This document shows positions 62,701-64,000 of a stretch of 64,000 nt of DNA, piece after piece (within the stretch, counting starts at the first letter, position 1; every line of letters starts with the position of its first letter). The stretch covers positions 255,109,863-255,173,862 of the forward strand of contig CP136064.1 in NCBI GenBank assembly GCA_032622095.1, written 5' to 3'. The translations under genes were made by a program, and so were the position numbers. Below the pieces are notes generated by a model that saw only the letters and a program-made list of their open reading frames with translations, made no database searches and was not told the DNA's origin. Origin of the DNA: Siphonodentalium dalli. Lineage: Eukaryota > Mollusca > Scaphopoda > Gadilida > Siphonodentaliidae.

Positions 62701-64000
62701 GATCTCAAGTGTTTGGACGTGACCCCACCCCTGCCTCGAAATTGGGTGACGGGATTGGGAAAACATCAACCCCTGGCACAAACTGCTAAGTTTGAGGCCC
62801 CGTAACTTCGTCAGTTTCCAACGGATTTTAAAGTTGTTTCCAGTTTTGTGATTTGCGGCTGACATAGATTGCATAGTATAAATTTCATCTGATTTGGATA
62901 CGGATAACACTTTGATTATTGGAAAGCATATGGGCCCAAATTCAAACTTGTACGGCCAAAATCTCCGCCATTTTCCAACGTATTTACGATCTGTGTTCAG
63001 CTTCGAGATCGGCTGATGTTGCAGATATTATATTCCAAGTTTCATCTGATTCCGAGAAGAATTAAAATTCGGCACCACGGACCACCCCTCCCCAGACCCA
63101 CAATAATGAACCGACACTGGCAACATTTGGCCCACCGCGTGCCGTCTCCAGTCCGTACGCATTTTCGTATCAGATGACATCCTATGTTCGATATCTTCGG
63201 AGGAGATGTGTTATCAAGCACATGGGCCCAAAATTGCAAAGTTTGAGGGCCCGCGATTCTTTTAGTTTTCGATGGATTTTCGAAATTCGTCCAGTTTCTA
63301 GATCGGCTGATGTTGCAGATGTTATATTCCAAGTTTCATCTGATTCCGAGAAGAATTAAAAATTGGTACCACGGACCACCCCTCCCCAGACCCACAATAA
63401 TGAACCGACACTGGCAAAATTTGGCCCACCGCGTGCCCTCTTCCGTCCGCACACGTTGGCGTATCAGCTGACATCCAAACTTCGACATCTTCGGAGGAGA
63501 TGTGTTGTCAAGCACATGGGCCCAAATTGCAAACTTTGAGGGCCCGTAACTCTTGCATTTCTTCTCGGATTTCAAAAATCCTTTCCGGTATGAGTTTGTT
63601 TTCGTTCGGGAAATACATAAACTTAAATATATGAATGTCAATCAAAATTTTATTTTGCAAACAATTTGCCCCCCACCCCAGTGTCAAAATATATGTCCGA
63701 CCCTGTCAAAATTTCCTTCTCTGACTAAACTGACAACGGTCAACACGACTATGAAAACCACATGCAGTTATCTGGAATGATACAAGAGGACAACAGAGTA
63801 CAATCAAATAGAGGTTTGCCAACTATGGGCGGTAACTCCTCAGGGAAAGCGCGGACACAAGTTCTGAAGCCCGTGGGCAGTAGGGCATATCGAGATGTGT
63901 ATACAGTCCAATTTTCGATGCTCTGCTCCTTATAATTTCCGAGATAATAAAATGACATTTTTTCATATAAAGGGAGATAACTCCACGGGGTAAATGCGGA
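53706..64000 (+). repeat. Tandem array G, family II, 1739-bp unit, at least 5.9 copies
   Basis: Landmarks repeat every 1739 bp up to the window edge (TGAAAAATAATCG at 53706 and 55445, with later units in step), so the right end is not seen. The TAA tract is 25 bp, or (ATA)8 plus A. I found two substitutions, both in the second unit: 56130 (T for C) and 56752 (G for A). The unit matches array E. Open frames on both strands repeat with the unit and carry no recognised domain, so none is called. Confidence 0.96.

Overview
The window is eukaryotic repeat DNA, not a gene-dense region. I found no ribosomal or messenger-like gene, no transposase, reverse transcriptase or integrase, and no operon-like layout. 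The wording of the repeats (AGGGAGATAACTCC, GGGCCATAACTCTG, long TAA tracts) is what I remember from mollusc, especially bivalve, genomes. That attribution is from memory and cannot be checked here. About 86% of the window is large-unit tandem arrays. All are in the same orientation, and units within an array are nearly identical.

Layout: array A (1399-bp unit) fills 1-6976. A 100-N assembly gap lies at 6977-7076. Array B (1745-bp unit) fills 7077-25120. A mostly single-copy island at 25121-28829 holds a Tc1/mariner-like MITE, a 505-bp inverted-repeat element and other debris. Array C (1246-bp unit) runs 28830-31964 and is fused to exactly one B-type unit (31981-33710). Spacer S1 is 33711-36484. 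Array D (2030-bp unit, 36485-43430) is fused to exactly two 1739-bp units (array E, 43441-46909). Spacer S2, a diverged duplicate of S1, is 46910-49377. Array F (1733-bp unit, 49378-53695) is fused to array G (1739-bp unit, 53706 to the window end).

Two repeat families are present. Family I is A and C; family II is B, D, E, F and G. Both carry a TAA microsatellite followed by a hairpin built on ACTTCC...GGAAGT. Family II units reduce to one 1715-bp core once the TAA tract is removed. The 2030-bp unit is that core plus exactly one extra internal 294-bp module. The main finding is a common plan: left array, switch at the hairpin/TAA point, right array of whole units, then a shortened (TAA)5 tract followed by CTAGA. 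Three switch points and three right ends follow it, and the gap between A and B probably hides a fourth switch.

No function can be assigned. The loci look like non-autonomous, tandem-repeat-bearing elements that expanded into satellite arrays and are being homogenised faster than the spacers between them. The long open frames inside the arrays are by-products of repetition and low stop density, and I do not call them genes.
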